Notes: generated by a model from the letters alone, not told the origin. A DNA stretch of 64,000 bases from Umezawaea endophytica (GCF_025061645.1 NZ_JANYMP010000041.1:1-64000), one strand, 5' to 3'. Shown: positions 53,514 through 63,234, counted from the first letter of the stretch. Program-made: numbers and translations.

Positions 53514-53860
53514 TGTTCCGGGTCATGCTGCGCATGCGCGTCGTACCCGGCCGCGAGGACCGCTTCCTGGACATCGTGCGCACCGTCGGCGCCGCGGTCG
53601 CGGCCAACCCGTCGAACCGCGGCCAGCGGGTCTTCCGGGACGACACGGGCACCTTCCACGTCCACAGCGACTGGGCCGACGACGAGTCGTTCTGGGCGCA
53701 CGAACGCAGCACCGAGCACCGCAGGCTGATCGGGGCGATGCGCGAGGTGCGGGAAGACAGCACCATGACGACCATGACGGAGGTGGACGTCTTCGACAAC
53801 CGAACACCTCACCCCACGTCCCACTCGGAAACGTCGTCGAGCGGAGTCGCCGACTCGTAG
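53513..53860 (+). CDS. ABM-family monooxygenase of the polyketide cluster
   Basis: A 115-residue ABM-fold protein (FRVMLRMRVVPGREDRFLDIVRT, RGQRVFRDDTGTFHVHSDWADDESFWAHE). ABM proteins such as ActVA-Orf6 oxidise anthrone-type rings to quinones without cofactor. Alternatively, ABM-like proteins in these clusters act as cyclase helpers. Translated with a 1-bp overlap to the KR gene, it ends the operon. Its last 52 bp overlap the convergent NTF2-like gene. Confidence 0.85.
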   Translation: MFRVMLRMRVVPGREDRFLDIVRTVGAAVAANPSNRGQRVFRDDTGTFHVHSDWADDESFWAHERSTEHRRLIGAMREVREDSTMTTMTEVDVFDNRTPHPTSHSETSSSGVADS

Positions 53861-54282
53861 TCCTCGACGGTGACGGTGCCCCGCTCATCGGAGTCGTAGT
53901 CGACCACGACGCGCCAACGCCCCTCACTCCGGCGGCTGAACACGTGGAACCGACCGAACAGCACCTTGCTCTCCCCACTGGCCCGACCCGCGACCAACCG
54001 GTAGACACCACGCTCACTGGCCACCACACCGTCGGTGATCCGCTCGACGAACCGGAACGCGATGACAACGGAGTCACCGCGTTCCGCCAACTCGTCGAAC
54101 CACTGAGTGGTTTCAAGCGCGTAGTCGGCAAACCCCACCACCCGTTTCACCGGCCCACCGGCACGGATCAACCCAGGTTCGTGCAACGCGAGGAACGCCG
54201 CCGCGTCACCCGCCTGGTAAGCGTCCCGGTAGGCCAACCACACGTGCTCGTTCAATTCCCGCAACACAACGCTGTCGGACAT
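53809..54282 (-). CDS. NTF2-like (SnoaL/DUF4440-type) protein
   Basis: A 157-residue alpha+beta cone-fold protein (VWLAYRDAYQAGDAAAFLALHEPGLIRAGG, FRFVERITDGVVASERGVYRLV, RRSEGRWRVVVDYDSD). The general shape matches nuclear transport factor 2-like enzymes and ketosteroid-isomerase relatives. ATG 54282 is preferred since GGAG lies at 54291-54294; ATG 54288 is also in frame. In this position it may be an isomerase or cyclase of the cluster, or an unrelated border gene. Confidence 0.75.
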   Translation of the reverse strand: MSDSVVLRELNEHVWLAYRDAYQAGDAAAFLALHEPGLIRAGGPVKRVVGFADYALETTQWFDELAERGDSVVIAFRFVERITDGVVASERGVYRLVAGRASGESKVLFGRFHVFSRRSEGRWRVVVDYDSDERGTVTVEDYESATPLDDVSEWDVG

Positions 54283-54430
54283 GCTCATCTCCAGAGGTCA
54301 GTCGGGTCGGCTGTCCAGCACACCCACTACCCCGGAGGACCCCGCCGTGGCGGTCTACGCAGAAACGAACTCCTGGCGAATCACACAACCATGCTCCCGA
54401 AGGCCCGCCACAACGTCAACCCGCACAAAG

Positions 54431-54467
54431 CAGATAGTCCCCGGCCTCAAAGGCCGGGGACTATCTG
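54431..54467 (-). terminator. Terminator hairpin beside tRNA-Val(CAC)
   Basis: CAGATAGTCCCCGGCCT pairs perfectly over 17 bp with AGGCCGGGGACTATCTG around a 3-base loop, 8 bp downstream of the minus-strand tRNA; CTTTGTG follows. It also blocks reading from the cluster side. Confidence 0.85.
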
Positions 54468-54474
54468 CTAACCA

Positions 54475-54546
54475 TGGGCGATACTGGGATCGAACCAGTG
54501 ACCTTTCCGGTGTGAACGGAACGCTCTCCCGCTGAGCTAAACGCCC
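54475..54546 (-). tRNA. tRNA-Val (anticodon CAC)
   Basis: A 72-nt cloverleaf on the minus strand: D-arm GCTC/GAGC, anticodon stem TTCCG/CGGAA with loop TTCACAC, and T-arm ACTGG/CCAGT with loop TTCGATC. The acceptor stem GGGCGTT/ATCGCCC has one U-U mismatch. CCA is not encoded. Confidence 0.93.
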
Positions 54547-54599
54547 ATCTTCAGTTGTTCCCACTCCCCGCTCTCGCGGTGTGGACGTAGCTTACAACA

Positions 54600-55055
54600 T
54601 CAACCCTTGGACCCAAAAATCGGGCTGTCCAACCACGGTTCGTGGATGCCGAACCAGCCGCCGACCAGCGCCAACGCGCCGAGCAGCCAGAGGGTCGCCA
54701 GCACGACGAGGCCGGTCGCGGCGAGGACGAGGAGCTTCACGAAGAGCGACTGGCGCTTGAGCCAGTCGACCCACATGTCGTAGTAGCGCTTGGCGAACTT
54801 GAGGACCTTGCCCGCCCATTCGAACTCCGTGGCGAGGATGGCCAGGCCTGCGAACACGACCAGCCAGCCGGGGCCGGGGTACGGGATCATCAGGACGCCC
54901 GCGACCAGCACGAGTCCGCCGACCACGCCCACACCGATGCGGTAGGCGAGGTTGAGGGCGGGGTTGCGGCGGAACCAGTGCCGCGGACCGTGCGAGTGCT
55001 CGTGCCCGTCGCGCTCGGTCCCTGACGTGGTGTCGTCGTGCTGGTCGGTCGTCAT
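54600..55055 (-). CDS. PGPGW-family membrane protein (TIGR02611-like)
   Basis: A 151-residue membrane protein with a His-rich cytosolic N-terminus (HDDTTSGTERDGHEHSHG), a helix pair around the PGPGW signature (VLMIPYPGPGWLVVFAGLAIL), the segment FAKRYYDMWVDWLKRQ and a third helix (LLVLAATGLVVLATLWLLG). The family is widespread in actinomycetes; the function is not known. Confidence 0.88.
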   Translation of the reverse strand: MTTDQHDDTTSGTERDGHEHSHGPRHWFRRNPALNLAYRIGVGVVGGLVLVAGVLMIPYPGPGWLVVFAGLAILATEFEWAGKVLKFAKRYYDMWVDWLKRQSLFVKLLVLAATGLVVLATLWLLGALALVGGWFGIHEPWLDSPIFGSKG

Positions 55056-55077
55056 CGTCCGATCTTCCCGTCCTCGG

Positions 55078-55896
55078 TCAGGTCTGCGTCACCTGGCCCG
55101 CCGCGAGCACGGCGGAAGGCGTCGGGGGCGCGACCTTGCCCTGTTCCAGCGAGATGGCGAACCCGCTGTGCGCGTACGCGTCCTTGTTCCACGCCAGCAT
55201 GATGTCCTGCGAGCCCTGGCGTACGTCGAACGTCGCCAGCGCGACCGGACCGTTACCGCTGGTGCCCCACACGACGTAGGTCTGCGCGGCCGTGTCGTTC
55301 GCGGGCATCCCCTCGGGGATCACGGCGGCGTCGTCGTCACCCGAGAAGAGGACCGCCATCGGGGTCCCGTCCGGTGTGCGCAGCACCACTTTCCTCGTCG
55401 TGGGGTCCGTGGTCAGCCTGAACGTGTGTTCCAGTTGGTCAGTTCGGGACTTCTGCGCCTCGACCTGATCGGACAGGCTGCCGATCTGCGTGCCCACCAC
55501 CCCCGTGACGACTGCGACGAGGATCACAGCCGCCGCTGCGAGCAGAACGCGCGTCCGCTTGGCCTTGACGTTCCGCCTGGAGTCGAGCGAGATCGGTGCC
55601 GCCACTTCCTGGCGGTCCGGCACTTTCACCACGACGGGAGCCGGCTGCTCCTGCGGCGTGTGCTCGATGGCCTCCATGAGGCGGGACCTCAGCCGCGCGG
55701 GCGGGTCGAACTGGTCGACCGAACCGCCGATCGCGGCCGTCACGGCTTCGGTGTTCCGCACCGTTCGCCTGCACGTCCCGCACTCCGGCAGGTGGGAGCG
55801 CAGCCGCGCCTCCTCGTCCGGTTCGAGGGCGTGCATCGCCCATCCGACGGCCAGTTCCTCCTGGTCGCACCACTCGGTCTTCCGGTCCCCGCTCAC
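55078..55896 (-). CDS. Anti-sigma factor with zinc domain and RskA-like outer domain
   Basis: A 272-residue membrane protein from GTG 55896. The cytosolic N-terminus has the anti-sigma zinc motif HLPECGTCRR, followed by a linker, one membrane helix (RVLLAAAAVILVAVVTGVVG) and an extracytoplasmic RskA-type domain. It should hold the ECF sigma factor encoded just upstream (4-bp overlap) and release it after regulated proteolysis. Signal unknown. Confidence 0.9.
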   Translation of the reverse strand: MSGDRKTEWCDQEELAVGWAMHALEPDEEARLRSHLPECGTCRRTVRNTEAVTAAIGGSVDQFDPPARLRSRLMEAIEHTPQEQPAPVVVKVPDRQEVAAPISLDSRRNVKAKRTRVLLAAAAVILVAVVTGVVGTQIGSLSDQVEAQKSRTDQLEHTFRLTTDPTTRKVVLRTPDGTPMAVLFSGDDDAAVIPEGMPANDTAAQTYVVWGTSGNGPVALATFDVRQGSQDIMLAWNKDAYAHSGFAISLEQGKVAPPTPSAVLAAGQVTQT

Positions 55897-56612
55897 CGGT
55901 GCGCTCCCTTGGTGTTGTTCGGCGTCGTGAGGTCCGCGGCTCCGCCGGTCTCGGCCGTCCAGACGGCCGAGAGCGATCCCCGGAGCCTGCGGATGGCCGC
56001 GAACGTGCGCGACTTCACCGTGCCCAGCGGCACGCCGGTCAACTTCGCCACCTCTATCTGCGTGTACCCGCCCAGGTAGGCCAGGGCGATGACCTGCCGC
56101 TGGTCCTCCGGGAGCTTCTTCAGCGCCTCCCTCACCTCGGCCCCGACGACGCTGTTCAGCGCCTCCAGGTCCGATCCCGGCGCGGGCGGCACGTTGCGCT
56201 CGGAGAGCTCGTCGGTCAGCGGAACATTCCGCCTGCGCTGCGTGTTCTCCTTGCGGACGGCGTCGACGGCCCGGTGGTGCACCACGGTCATCAGCCACGT
56301 CCCGAACCCGCCGCGGCTCGCGTCGAACCGGCTCGGGTTGCGCCACAGCGCGAGGAACGCCTCCTGGACGATGTCCTCGGCCAGGTCGGGGTCGACGCAG
56401 ATGCGCCTGGCCAGCGAGTACGCCGGCCTCCCGTACCTGTCGTAGAGCTCGCCGAACGCGGCCCGGTCGCCCTGCGTGAGCCGGGTGACGAGTTCGGGGT
56501 CCGTAGGTCGGCCATCGCGGCTCCCGACGTCCGGCGACCTGGGGTCGGCGGGCATCGGTTGCGGCGGTGGAGCGGGCGAGTCAGCCACCAGAGAGGTCCT
56601 CACGTCCAACAT
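55893..56612 (-). CDS. ECF sigma factor (SigK-like)
   Basis: A 239-residue sigma-70 ECF protein. Region 2 is in FGELYDRYGRPAYSLARRIC, DLAEDIVQEAFLALWRNPSRFD and GFGTWLMTVVHHRAVDAVRKE; region 4 is in LPEDQRQVIALAYLGGYTQIEVAKLTGVPLGTVKSR. The start is uncertain: ATG 56612 is used, GTG 56603 is possible, and an upstream in-frame reading to 56777 has no family match. It is paired with the anti-sigma gene as in mycobacterial SigK/RskA. Confidence 0.9.
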   Translation of the reverse strand: MLDVRTSLVADSPAPPPQPMPADPRSPDVGSRDGRPTDPELVTRLTQGDRAAFGELYDRYGRPAYSLARRICVDPDLAEDIVQEAFLALWRNPSRFDASRGGFGTWLMTVVHHRAVDAVRKENTQRRRNVPLTDELSERNVPPAPGSDLEALNSVVGAEVREALKKLPEDQRQVIALAYLGGYTQIEVAKLTGVPLGTVKSRTFAAIRRLRGSLSAVWTAETGGAADLTTPNNTKGAHR

Positions 56613-56830
56613 TCGCACAACAGCCGGTACCAGGTTCAGGTTAAACCCAGCAAGATGGGTGGCGCCGACCCCGAGCGGGCACGGAACGGAGCGATCAAGT
56701 CGCAGAACGGAGCGCGGATGCCACGATCGGGTGATCCGAACTGGCTCGCCATACGTTTTCCACCACATAGACGTCACAAGATGGGTGCTCGGTCGTTTCC
56801 TGGACCGGGAAGGGAGAAAAGGTAACGACG

Positions 56831-57256
56831 ATGCGCAACGATCACGTCACGCTCCGTTCGACAGCGGTCTTCGACCTGCTGGCGCCACGCACCCCGGCCG
56901 TTCCGGTGCAGGTTGAACTCCGATACGACACCAAGGACCCGTACGCGGTGGTGGCCGCGTTCCGCACCGGCCGCGCAGGCTGGGTCGAGTGGGTCTACGC
57001 CCGAGACCTCCTCGCGGACGGCCTCATCGCCGACGCGGGCGACGGCGACGTCCGCATCAGGCCCGCCGCCGACGACCCGGAAGTGGTGGTGATCGAACTC
57101 AGCTCCCCATCGGGCCACGCCATGTTCGAAGCCTCCGCCCAGGAGCTGGCCGACTTCCTCGACCGCACCTACGACGTCGTGGTCCCCGGCAACGAGCACC
57201 TGTGGGTCAACGTCGACGAGGCCCTGACCCACCTCATCTCCAACGACCTGACCTGA
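56831..57256 (+). CDS. SsgA-family sporulation/cell-division regulator (SsgB-like)
   Basis: A 141-residue SsgA-like protein (VPVQVELRYDTKDPYAVVAAFRTG, WVEWVYARDLLADGL, GDVRIRP, VVVIELSSPSGHAMFEASAQELADFLDRTY). SsgB recruits FtsZ to future septa in sporulating streptomycetes, and its gene is found in most morphologically complex actinomycetes. It is therefore a useful taxonomic cue. A hairpin follows the stop. Confidence 0.92.
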   Translation: MRNDHVTLRSTAVFDLLAPRTPAVPVQVELRYDTKDPYAVVAAFRTGRAGWVEWVYARDLLADGLIADAGDGDVRIRPAADDPEVVVIELSSPSGHAMFEASAQELADFLDRTYDVVVPGNEHLWVNVDEALTHLISNDLT

Positions 57257-57266
57257 AAACCCGAGG

Positions 57267-57300
57267 TCGGGGGCCCGTAACGGCTTTACGGGTACCCCGA
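57267..57300 (+). terminator. Terminator after the SsgB-like gene
   Basis: TCGGGG and CCCGTAA pair with TTACGGG and CCCCGA in a two-part stem around a 5-base loop, 11 bp after the stop. A likely tRNA promoter follows: TTGATC at 57302 and TAATAA at about 57323. Confidence 0.7.
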
Positions 57301-57404
57301 TTTGATCCTGACGCGGTGTGTGTAATAAAGTTCCCTCAGCACCACGGAAGACCGGAACAACAAGCCCCAAAAGGGCAAAAAGTTCCAGAATTTCGCGGAG
57401 CGGT

Positions 57405-57477
57405 GCGGACGTGGCGCAGCTGGTAGCGCATCACCTTGCCAAGGTGAGGGTCGCGAGTTCGAATCTCGTCGTCCGCT
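57405..57477 (+). tRNA. tRNA-Gly (anticodon GCC)
   Basis: A 73-nt cloverleaf: acceptor GCGGACG/CGTCCGC, anticodon stem TCACC/GGTGA with loop TTGCCAA, T-loop TTCGAAT, discriminator T. No encoded CCA. Confidence 0.96.
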
Positions 57478-57533
57478 CGGCAGAGGGCCCCTTGGGCTCA
57501 GGCCAAAGTCTTGATGCTAGCCTTCAGGACAAT

Positions 57534-57605
57534 GGCGGAGTGGCCGAGTGGCTTAGGCAAGGGCCTGCAAAGCCCTGTACACGGGTTCGATTCCCGTCTC
57601 CGCCT
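57534..57605 (+). tRNA. tRNA-Cys (anticodon GCA)
   Basis: Acceptor GGCGGAG/CTCCGCC, anticodon stem AGGGC/GCCCT with loop CTGCAAA, T-loop TTCGATT, discriminator T. No encoded CCA. Confidence 0.95.
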
Positions 57606-57606
57606 C

Positions 57607-57678
<72 letters not shown>

Positions 57679-57700
57679 CTGGTTATATTTGCAGGTCAGG

Positions 57701-57733
57701 AAGCCGGTTAGCGATCATCGCTGATCGGCTTTT
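57701..57733 (+). terminator. Terminator of the tRNA cluster
   Basis: AAGCCG and AGCGAT pair with ATCGCT and CGGCTT in an interrupted stem that ends in TTTT, 22 bp after tRNA-Val. Confidence 0.6.
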
Positions 57734-57741
57734 CTGGCGTG

Positions 57742-57787
57742 TGGGAGCAAAATGGGAGCAAACGATCAAGACCACATACCCTTGATC
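57742..57787. repeat. Direct and inverted repeats at the integrase end
   Basis: TGGGAGCAAA occurs at 57742 and 57753 (11-base period), and GATCAAG (57764-57770) is inverted as CTTGATC (57781-57787) at the int stop. Such sets near tRNA ends often are arm-type integrase sites; the inverted pair may also terminate int. Confidence 0.45.
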
Positions 57788-58907
57788 ACACCGTTTCCGA
57801 GTTTTCCGGGTAGAGGTCAGCGTCACCCTGCTCCCACCGCCGCTGCATTCCCTCCAGCAACTGATCGGTCATCGCCTGGGTGACGTGGGAGTAGCGGCCC
57901 CGCACCCCGTCCATCCGATGCCCCAGCCGCCGGCACTGCGCGATCTCCGGCACACCGTCCTCGATCATCCACGTCTTGTGCGTGTGCCGTAGATCATGAA
58001 AATGCAAACCGGGAAACAGCGGCGCCCACCCACGCCGCCGGTGACCGTCGACCGCGGGCAACCAGACCCGCCGCCGGAAGTTCGTCCGCCGCATCAACCC
58101 GCCGTCGACCCCGGTGAACACGTGCTCGTGATCGGTGTCGGCCCGGTGCTCCACCAGCAGCTTGATCAGAAACTCCGGAAGATGCACCGTCCGGACACTC
58201 GCGGGCGTCTTCGGCGGCCCGAGTTCCAAGCGCCCGCCGATCTCGTGCAGCGCCCCGGTCCTGGCGTCGACCTTGATCGTCCCGTGGCCCAGGTGCAGGC
58301 TCGGCCAGCGCAGCCCGGCCAGTTCACCCCACCGCAGGCCCGTGTACGCCGCCGTGACGATCAGCACCCGCTCGTTGTCACCACACCGCTCACCCAGCCG
58401 CACGACCTGCCACGGCCGAGCATGAGGCCGCTCCGGCTGATCCCCGGAGTGGAGCCGCAGTTTGCGACACGGGTTCGCGGTGATGAGGTTCTCCTCCATC
58501 GCCTCACCCAACAGTTGCGACAGCAACGTCACCACGTCGGCGACGGTCGGCTCGGCCAACTTCCGCCGCAACGACTTCACCCACGCCTTGACCGCCATCC
58601 GACTGATGTCGGCCACCGCGTCATCCCCGAACCGCGGCAGGATGTGATTCCGCAGATGCGACCGGTACTTCGCCCACGTCCCCGGCGACACGTCGTGCGC
58701 GTCGGACCAGACTTCCACCCACTCGGCCAACCGAGTCTGCCCGGCCCGCGGGTCCACGAACCGGCCATTGCGCTTCTCCGACTCGATGTCCTTCGCCCGG
58801 TTACGCGCGGAGGTGATGTCGTCGAACCCGGTTTCCGTGCCCAGCGACCCGTCGGCCAACCGGTAGCGGACGCGGAACCCCGGCCCGTGCTTCTCGACCC
58901 ATGCCAT
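57786..58907 (-). CDS. int: Tyrosine site-specific integrase
   Basis: A 373-residue phage-type integrase. It has an N-terminal arm-binding part, a SAM-like core-binding domain (LAEWVEVWSDAHDVSPGTWAKYRSHLRNHI) and a catalytic domain with the pentad: Arg in TGLRWGELAGL, the HDLRHTHKTWM block, LGHRMDGVRGRYSHV with the nucleophile Tyr. It points toward tRNA-Val(GAC), the usual setting of actinomycete integrative elements. No excisionase or replication gene is seen next to it, so the element looks reduced. Confidence 0.94.
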   Translation of the reverse strand: MAWVEKHGPGFRVRYRLADGSLGTETGFDDITSARNRAKDIESEKRNGRFVDPRAGQTRLAEWVEVWSDAHDVSPGTWAKYRSHLRNHILPRFGDDAVADISRMAVKAWVKSLRRKLAEPTVADVVTLLSQLLGEAMEENLITANPCRKLRLHSGDQPERPHARPWQVVRLGERCGDNERVLIVTAAYTGLRWGELAGLRWPSLHLGHGTIKVDARTGALHEIGGRLELGPPKTPASVRTVHLPEFLIKLLVEHRADTDHEHVFTGVDGGLMRRTNFRRRVWLPAVDGHRRRGWAPLFPGLHFHDLRHTHKTWMIEDGVPEIAQCRRLGHRMDGVRGRYSHVTQAMTDQLLEGMQRRWEQGDADLYPENSETV

Positions 58908-58996
58908 TGACTTCTCCCTTGTGTGTCAACCGATCCGGACGGTGTGCTTGCCGAAAACTACGTCCGTGCTGGTCAGACATCCCATGCCGTTTGATG

Positions 58997-59353
58997 TCAA
59001 GTGGTGTGGGGTTGGGCATGGTGTGACCAGGCGGTCGTCTCGTCGTAGAGGGTGTGGGTCTTGAGGCAGCCGTGGAGTATGCCGACTAGGCGGTTGCCGA
59101 CCTGTCGAAGCGCGGCGTTGTAGCCGGCCTCGCGGGCCCGCTGCTTGCTGTAGTAGGCGCGGGCGCCGGGCGAGGCCTTCAGGGCGGAGAACGCCTGGGT
59201 CTGCACCGCGTCGGCGAGCCGGTTGTTGCGGACGAAGCGAGCCTGGACGGTGCGGCTCTTGCCAGAGGCTCGGGTGACTGGGCTGGTGCCAGCGTAGTTC
59301 TTGCGTGCTTTGGCACAGGTGTAGCGGGTGGGCCGCCGACGCCTCATGCCCAC
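58997..59353 (-). pseudogene. IS110-family transposase, C-terminal remnant
   Basis: About 118 codons that match the C-terminal half of IS110-type DEDD transposases (RYTCAKARKNYAGTSPVTR, VRNNRLADAVQTQAF, YYSKQRAREAGYNAALRQ, LVGILHGCLKTHTLYDE). The N-terminal RuvC-like catalytic half (about 280 residues) is missing; recognisable sequence begins at about 59340. So this is a dead fragment left by deletion or partial insertion in the element. Confidence 0.85.
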
Positions 59354-59454
59354 CAGGTCTGCTCGATGACTGCCAGCGCGGTGTTGATGATCCCGTATAC
59401 AAGTAGCGTGCCCAGCGCGAACGCCAGAACACGATCAGCTCGACCACCCCTCAC
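59344..59454 (-). CDS. Tiny single-helix membrane protein (36 residues)
   Basis: A 36-codon reading frame from GTG 59454, with AAGGGAG seven bases upstream, encoding one hydrophobic helix (LAFALGTLLVYGIINTALAV) and the tail IEQTWWA. It ends at the IS110 remnant's left border. Small proteins of this kind are common in actinomycete integrative elements. The short length limits certainty. Confidence 0.45.
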   Translation of the reverse strand: MRGGRADRVLAFALGTLLVYGIINTALAVIEQTWWA

Positions 59455-59800
59455 CGCCCTGCTCCCTTCGTCGTCGGTCTGCTTTGTATCGACGAGATGG
59501 CATGACGGGTCACACGTTTCTCAGTCGCGATGGTGCCGGTTCTTCTTCGGCTGCGGTGGGTGAGATCGGTATGTGGCGCGGTGTCTGTTCTGGTCGTGGC
59601 GGCGTGGTTGTCGAGAACTGTCTCAGCGTGGGCTTGCCTGAGGGGTTCGACAACATCAGCGACTGGTCGGTGTTAGCAACGTGACCGCTAGGCCTTCTTG
59701 ACCTGCGTGGATGACATTTTCGGCAAGTACAGCGTCCCAGGGCGATCACATACGTGGGTTCGGTATGGGTTCATCGGGTGTTTGGTGCTGTAACCGCACG
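59455..59800. other. Gap without recognisable genes
   Basis: A 346-bp stretch between the tiny membrane protein and gajB. Open frames of 60-80 codons exist on both strands, but none has codon bias or a motif I trust. Base use is more even than in the core genome. Sequence before the gajB stop has no clear hairpin. Confidence 0.5.
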
Positions 59801-61333
59801 CTACTCCGCAGTCTCTGTACTTACTTGCGCGGTGTGCAGCCGGGCGCGTGTGCAGGCGACGTACAGCTTGCGGTCGGTGTCTTCAGTGTGAGTGAGTCCG
59901 CCTTGGAGTCGAGCTTGCTCGAAAGCCGATAGCACCACGCCCACGGTGTCCCACTCGCCGCCCTTGGCCTGATGGGTCGTCAAGCCGGGTATCAGCTTGC
60001 CGTGTTGTTCGAGACGAGTTGCGATGAGCGCCAAGCGAGCGGTGTGGTTGCGGTGGGCGGGCCGCAGCACGTGTGGGGAGAACGACGCGATGATCCCTGC
60101 CAGTCTGGCGTAAGCGGTCTTGGTGGTTTCATTTTCGGTGTCCAAGAGCATTTCGACGACGTTGTGTAGTTCGTTTTCCAGTCGTATGGCGACGTCCGGG
60201 TCACTGATGGATAGCGTCATTAACGAGTCTACGAGGTAGGTGGCGTTCTCGCCGAACGTGGAACGCGTGATGTGGTTGAGGAGGAGGGTTGCAGCTGCTT
60301 CCTCCAGTCCTCCTTTGAAGGAGTGGAACGCGAGGGGAAGGATGCTGTGGCTGGCCTGCCAGAGCGGTTTCCACTCGGTCGCGAGGACAACATCGACGTT
60401 GCCTACAACTGCATCGGAAGCCGTCAAGTCGAGCGTGACGCCACGGCCCTCCCTCAGATCTCCAGCGAGCTCTCGTTGCATTGGGTCACGCCACCGGAAG
60501 GATTCGGTGAGAGCCAGGGTGGTGATGCCGGCCCGAGTTAGAAACGCTGGGATTATGTCAGGGCGTGCACCACGGAACACGTACAGCGCCTGCCATGGAT
60601 CGCCGACGAGGGTGATGGACAGGCCAGCTTGCGCGGCAAGTTCGATCACAGCGATGTCGAGTTCATTGGCGTCGAACACTTCGTCGACAATCAGTGCTTT
60701 CACGCTTTCATTCAGATGATCACGGGCGCGCGCGGCTATCGTCTCGTCTTTCAACGCACCCGCGAGCGCGTCACGCACATCCTGATGAGTGCAGATGCCC
60801 TCCGCGAGACGCTTGCGGATCGCCGGCGGCGGCACGTGCGAACCACGTTCTCGAAGCACTACCTTGGTCAGCTTCACCTCCTGGGCGTCGACATTGAGCT
60901 TGTAGGTCTCTTTAGTCCACGTGGGCGGCACCAGCGCGTTCCAGCTGTCGATGACCGTGAGTGCGGTGTGCCCATTGGGCCATCGAAGGAGACCAGCGCG
61001 GAGAAGATCGTGCAGAAGATCGCACATGATCGTGTCGAGAGTGACGATGCGGTGCGGCCAAGTAAGAGCGGCCGGACCCCAGATGCGTCTCACCCGTTGC
61101 TTCAGATTCCATGTGGCGGCTCTGGTGAAGCTGACAGCGATGACTGCTCGGTGGTCGGCCCTGAACTCCGGAGCGAAGCGGAGAACTCCGAAGCGTTGAG
61201 CCGCAACGGTTGTCTTGCCAGTGCCGGGACCCGCATCGATGAACAAGCGCCGCTCCAGGCTGCCACTCGCGGCAGTCTGCTCGTCCGTGAGGTTCTTGGG
61301 GCGGGCGTCACCAGTCGACGCGCTCGGCGTCAT
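59801..61333 (-). CDS. gajB: Gabija GajB-like UvrD/PcrA-type helicase
   Basis: A 510-residue superfamily 1 helicase. Motif I is [10 protein letters not shown] (33-42), Ia-like [31 protein letters not shown] (DEVFD in place of the common DExQD), [20 protein letters not shown]-like [24 protein letters not shown] and [13 protein letters not shown]. Length and order suit GajB, which senses free nucleotide or DNA ends and works with GajA against phages. Its ATG overlaps the gajA stop by 4 bp. Codon use is less GC-biased than in the core genes, fitting transfer. Confidence 0.85.
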   Translation of the reverse strand: MTPSASTGDARPKNLTDEQTAASGSLERRLFIDAGPGTGKTTVAAQRFGVLRFAPEFRADHRAVIAVSFTRAATWNLKQRVRRIWGPAALTWPHRIVTLDTIMCDLLHDLLRAGLLRWPNGHTALTVIDSWNALVPPTWTKETYKLNVDAQEVKLTKVVLRERGSHVPPPAIRKRLAEGICTHQDVRDALAGALKDETIAARARDHLNESVKALIVDEVFDANELDIAVIELAAQAGLSITLVGDPWQALYVFRGARPDIIPAFLTRAGITTLALTESFRWRDPMQRELAGDLREGRGVTLDLTASDAVVGNVDVVLATEWKPLWQASHSILPLAFHSFKGGLEEAAATLLLNHITRSTFGENATYLVDSLMTLSISDPDVAIRLENELHNVVEMLLDTENETTKTAYARLAGIIASFSPHVLRPAHRNHTARLALIATRLEQHGKLIPGLTTHQAKGGEWDTVGVVLSAFEQARLQGGLTHTEDTDRKLYVACTRARLHTAQVSTETAE

Positions 61334-63234
61334 ACCGGCTCGTCCTCAGGGGCCCCCGCAGGTTCCTCCTGCACTGCGGGTTCTTCTGTCGCGTAGAGGA
61401 ACTCGAAGATCTCGGTGAAGTGTTCCGGTACCGCCGCCGTCGGAGAACCTGAATGCCGTTGGTCCGAGAGGTGTCCAGCTAACGCGAGTGCGAACTCTCC
61501 CTTCCGTGATGCGGCAGGACCCGCAGGTGTTGCTTCCCTCTTCGTGGTCTTCTTGCGGGCACTGCGAAACAGAAGGTGCACGGCGGCGACGTCGAGCGGG
61601 TCAGGTCGATCGATCTCGAGATCCTCAAGTGCGGTAACGATCAAGGCCTCGTTGCCGGTGGTGATGGACGGTTCCAGCGTGGGGTGACTGTGCACGACCT
61701 TGACCACGTTGGGATCGTGAGCATCGTCTGTCAGCCACTTCGGGCGGGTCGGCAACTCGTCGAGTGGCTTGTCGCTGTCGCGCAACACCGCCAGTCGACT
61801 GCACAGCTCGTGCCCGCGGGTGGCCAAGAGACGTACCGCCCACGAACCGACCTTAGTGCCCATGGGGACGATGCTCAAGGCGTCGACGAACGACTGCTTG
61901 TCCACGTCGTCACCAGCCCACACCCAGCCGAACTCGCGGACGAGGGCGGCGTCGGTAACCCCTTCGACCAGCAGCAGCCGTTCGGCGAACAGTGCCGCGG
62001 ACCGGCTCGCATCGAGGTGGAGTCTCGTCTTGCGCATGACTTCCGCGCGGTCTGGGATGTCGAGTTCGGCGATGCCTCGGCTGACTCGGCGGCCGTCCTG
62101 CAAGCGACGCATCACGACAATGTCTTCGGGAGAGCACGAGGTGATGATGTCGGTGGCGTGGCTGGAGAGGATGATCTGCAGCTCGGGACGTTCGCGTGCG
62201 ATTCGCTGGAGATACCGGGCAAGGGAGTGCTGAAGCTGCGGATGCAGGTGTGCTTCCGGTTCTTCGATCAGAACGGTGACATGCAGCGGACGTGAGGGAA
62301 AGAAGGAGTCCTCCTCGCTGTCACGCTCCGCGCGCGCTTGCAGCAACCTCGCTCCCGCATCGGCAGGATCGGCCAGCTCTTCCTCGGAAGTGGCTTCATC
62401 AACGGTGGCCGCAGACGCGAGCTGTTGATCTGGAATGGCCGCCAAGGTGACCGCGATGTGCAGCAAGTTGACATATCCCAGCCCGGAGACTTCAAGCGGC
62501 CTTGCGTGCTCACGTCCTTCAAGGACCGCGAGCATCAACTCCAGGACCCTGGCGAGGTAGGTGTCGTCGATGACCTGGCTGCGGACATAGGGCCAGTTGC
62601 GGGAGACGCCTGCCGACAACGACTGGAGGTGGGCGGCGATCCGCTCCTCCACGGCCTCGATGAGGCTGTCGGCGGTGAGCTGTTCGAGGAGTGCCGACGC
62701 GCGGGCGCGCAGCCCGGCCAAGTTGCGTCCGTGACCGGCGTTCTGGCGTTGTGCCCGAAGCAGTTCGACCAGGATGCGCGCTTCCCGGCGCGCTAGTTCG
62801 TCGACCGGGTTTCGCCAGGCTGGCAGGTAGACCAGGCGGAACGAGTCCATCATGTCGTGGGCTACCAGCGTTCTGGTAGCTACTCTCCCCAGGTCTCGGC
62901 TCAGCTCGCGCGTCCAGACCGCAGCCGTCGTGCCAGGAGCTGCGGTGCCAGCTTGAGCCTGAATGGCCCGACCCAGCGGTCCCTCACGGTGCTCACCGCT
63001 TGAGAAGGAGTACTCGATTTCTACCGAACGTTCTCCGTCTCCCAAGACGGCCGCGCTCGGCGCGGGCAGCCGGGGAAATACCTTGGTGTGCGCAAGTTGC
63101 AGCGCCTCGGCGACCGTGGTCTTGCCAGCGCTGTTTGCTCCGACCAGCACGGCGAAGCGGCCAGGCAGGCGAACTTCGAGATCGTGCTCTGCGCTGGCGC
63201 GGAGTCCTCGGATCATGAGCTTGCTCAAGTGCAC
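61330..63234 (-). CDS. gajA: Gabija GajA-like OLD-family nuclease (ABC ATPase + TOPRIM)
   Basis: A 634-residue protein. The N-terminal half is an ABC/SMC-like ATPase: Walker [11 protein letters not shown] (31-40), signature-like [13 protein letters not shown], Walker [17 protein letters not shown]-loop ILSSHATDI. The C-terminal half is a TOPRIM nuclease ([16 protein letters not shown] in VLRDSDKPL). This is the OLD class 2 plan of GajA, whose complex with GajB nicks phage DNA. The typical length is near 580, so it is slightly long, with an acidic tail after residue 590. GTG 63234 is the start used; ATG 63216 is possible. Confidence 0.87.
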   Translation of the reverse strand: MHLSKLMIRGLRASAEHDLEVRLPGRFAVLVGANSAGKTTVAEALQLAHTKVFPRLPAPSAAVLGDGERSVEIEYSFSSGEHREGPLGRAIQAQAGTAAPGTTAAVWTRELSRDLGRVATRTLVAHDMMDSFRLVYLPAWRNPVDELARREARILVELLRAQRQNAGHGRNLAGLRARASALLEQLTADSLIEAVEERIAAHLQSLSAGVSRNWPYVRSQVIDDTYLARVLELMLAVLEGREHARPLEVSGLGYVNLLHIAVTLAAIPDQQLASAATVDEATSEEELADPADAGARLLQARAERDSEEDSFFPSRPLHVTVLIEEPEAHLHPQLQHSLARYLQRIARERPELQIILSSHATDIITSCSPEDIVVMRRLQDGRRVSRGIAELDIPDRAEVMRKTRLHLDASRSAALFAERLLLVEGVTDAALVREFGWVWAGDDVDKQSFVDALSIVPMGTKVGSWAVRLLATRGHELCSRLAVLRDSDKPLDELPTRPKWLTDDAHDPNVVKVVHSHPTLEPSITTGNEALIVTALEDLEIDRPDPLDVAAVHLLFRSARKKTTKREATPAGPAASRKGEFALALAGHLSDQRHSGSPTAAVPEHFTEIFEFLYATEEPAVQEEPAGAPEDEPV

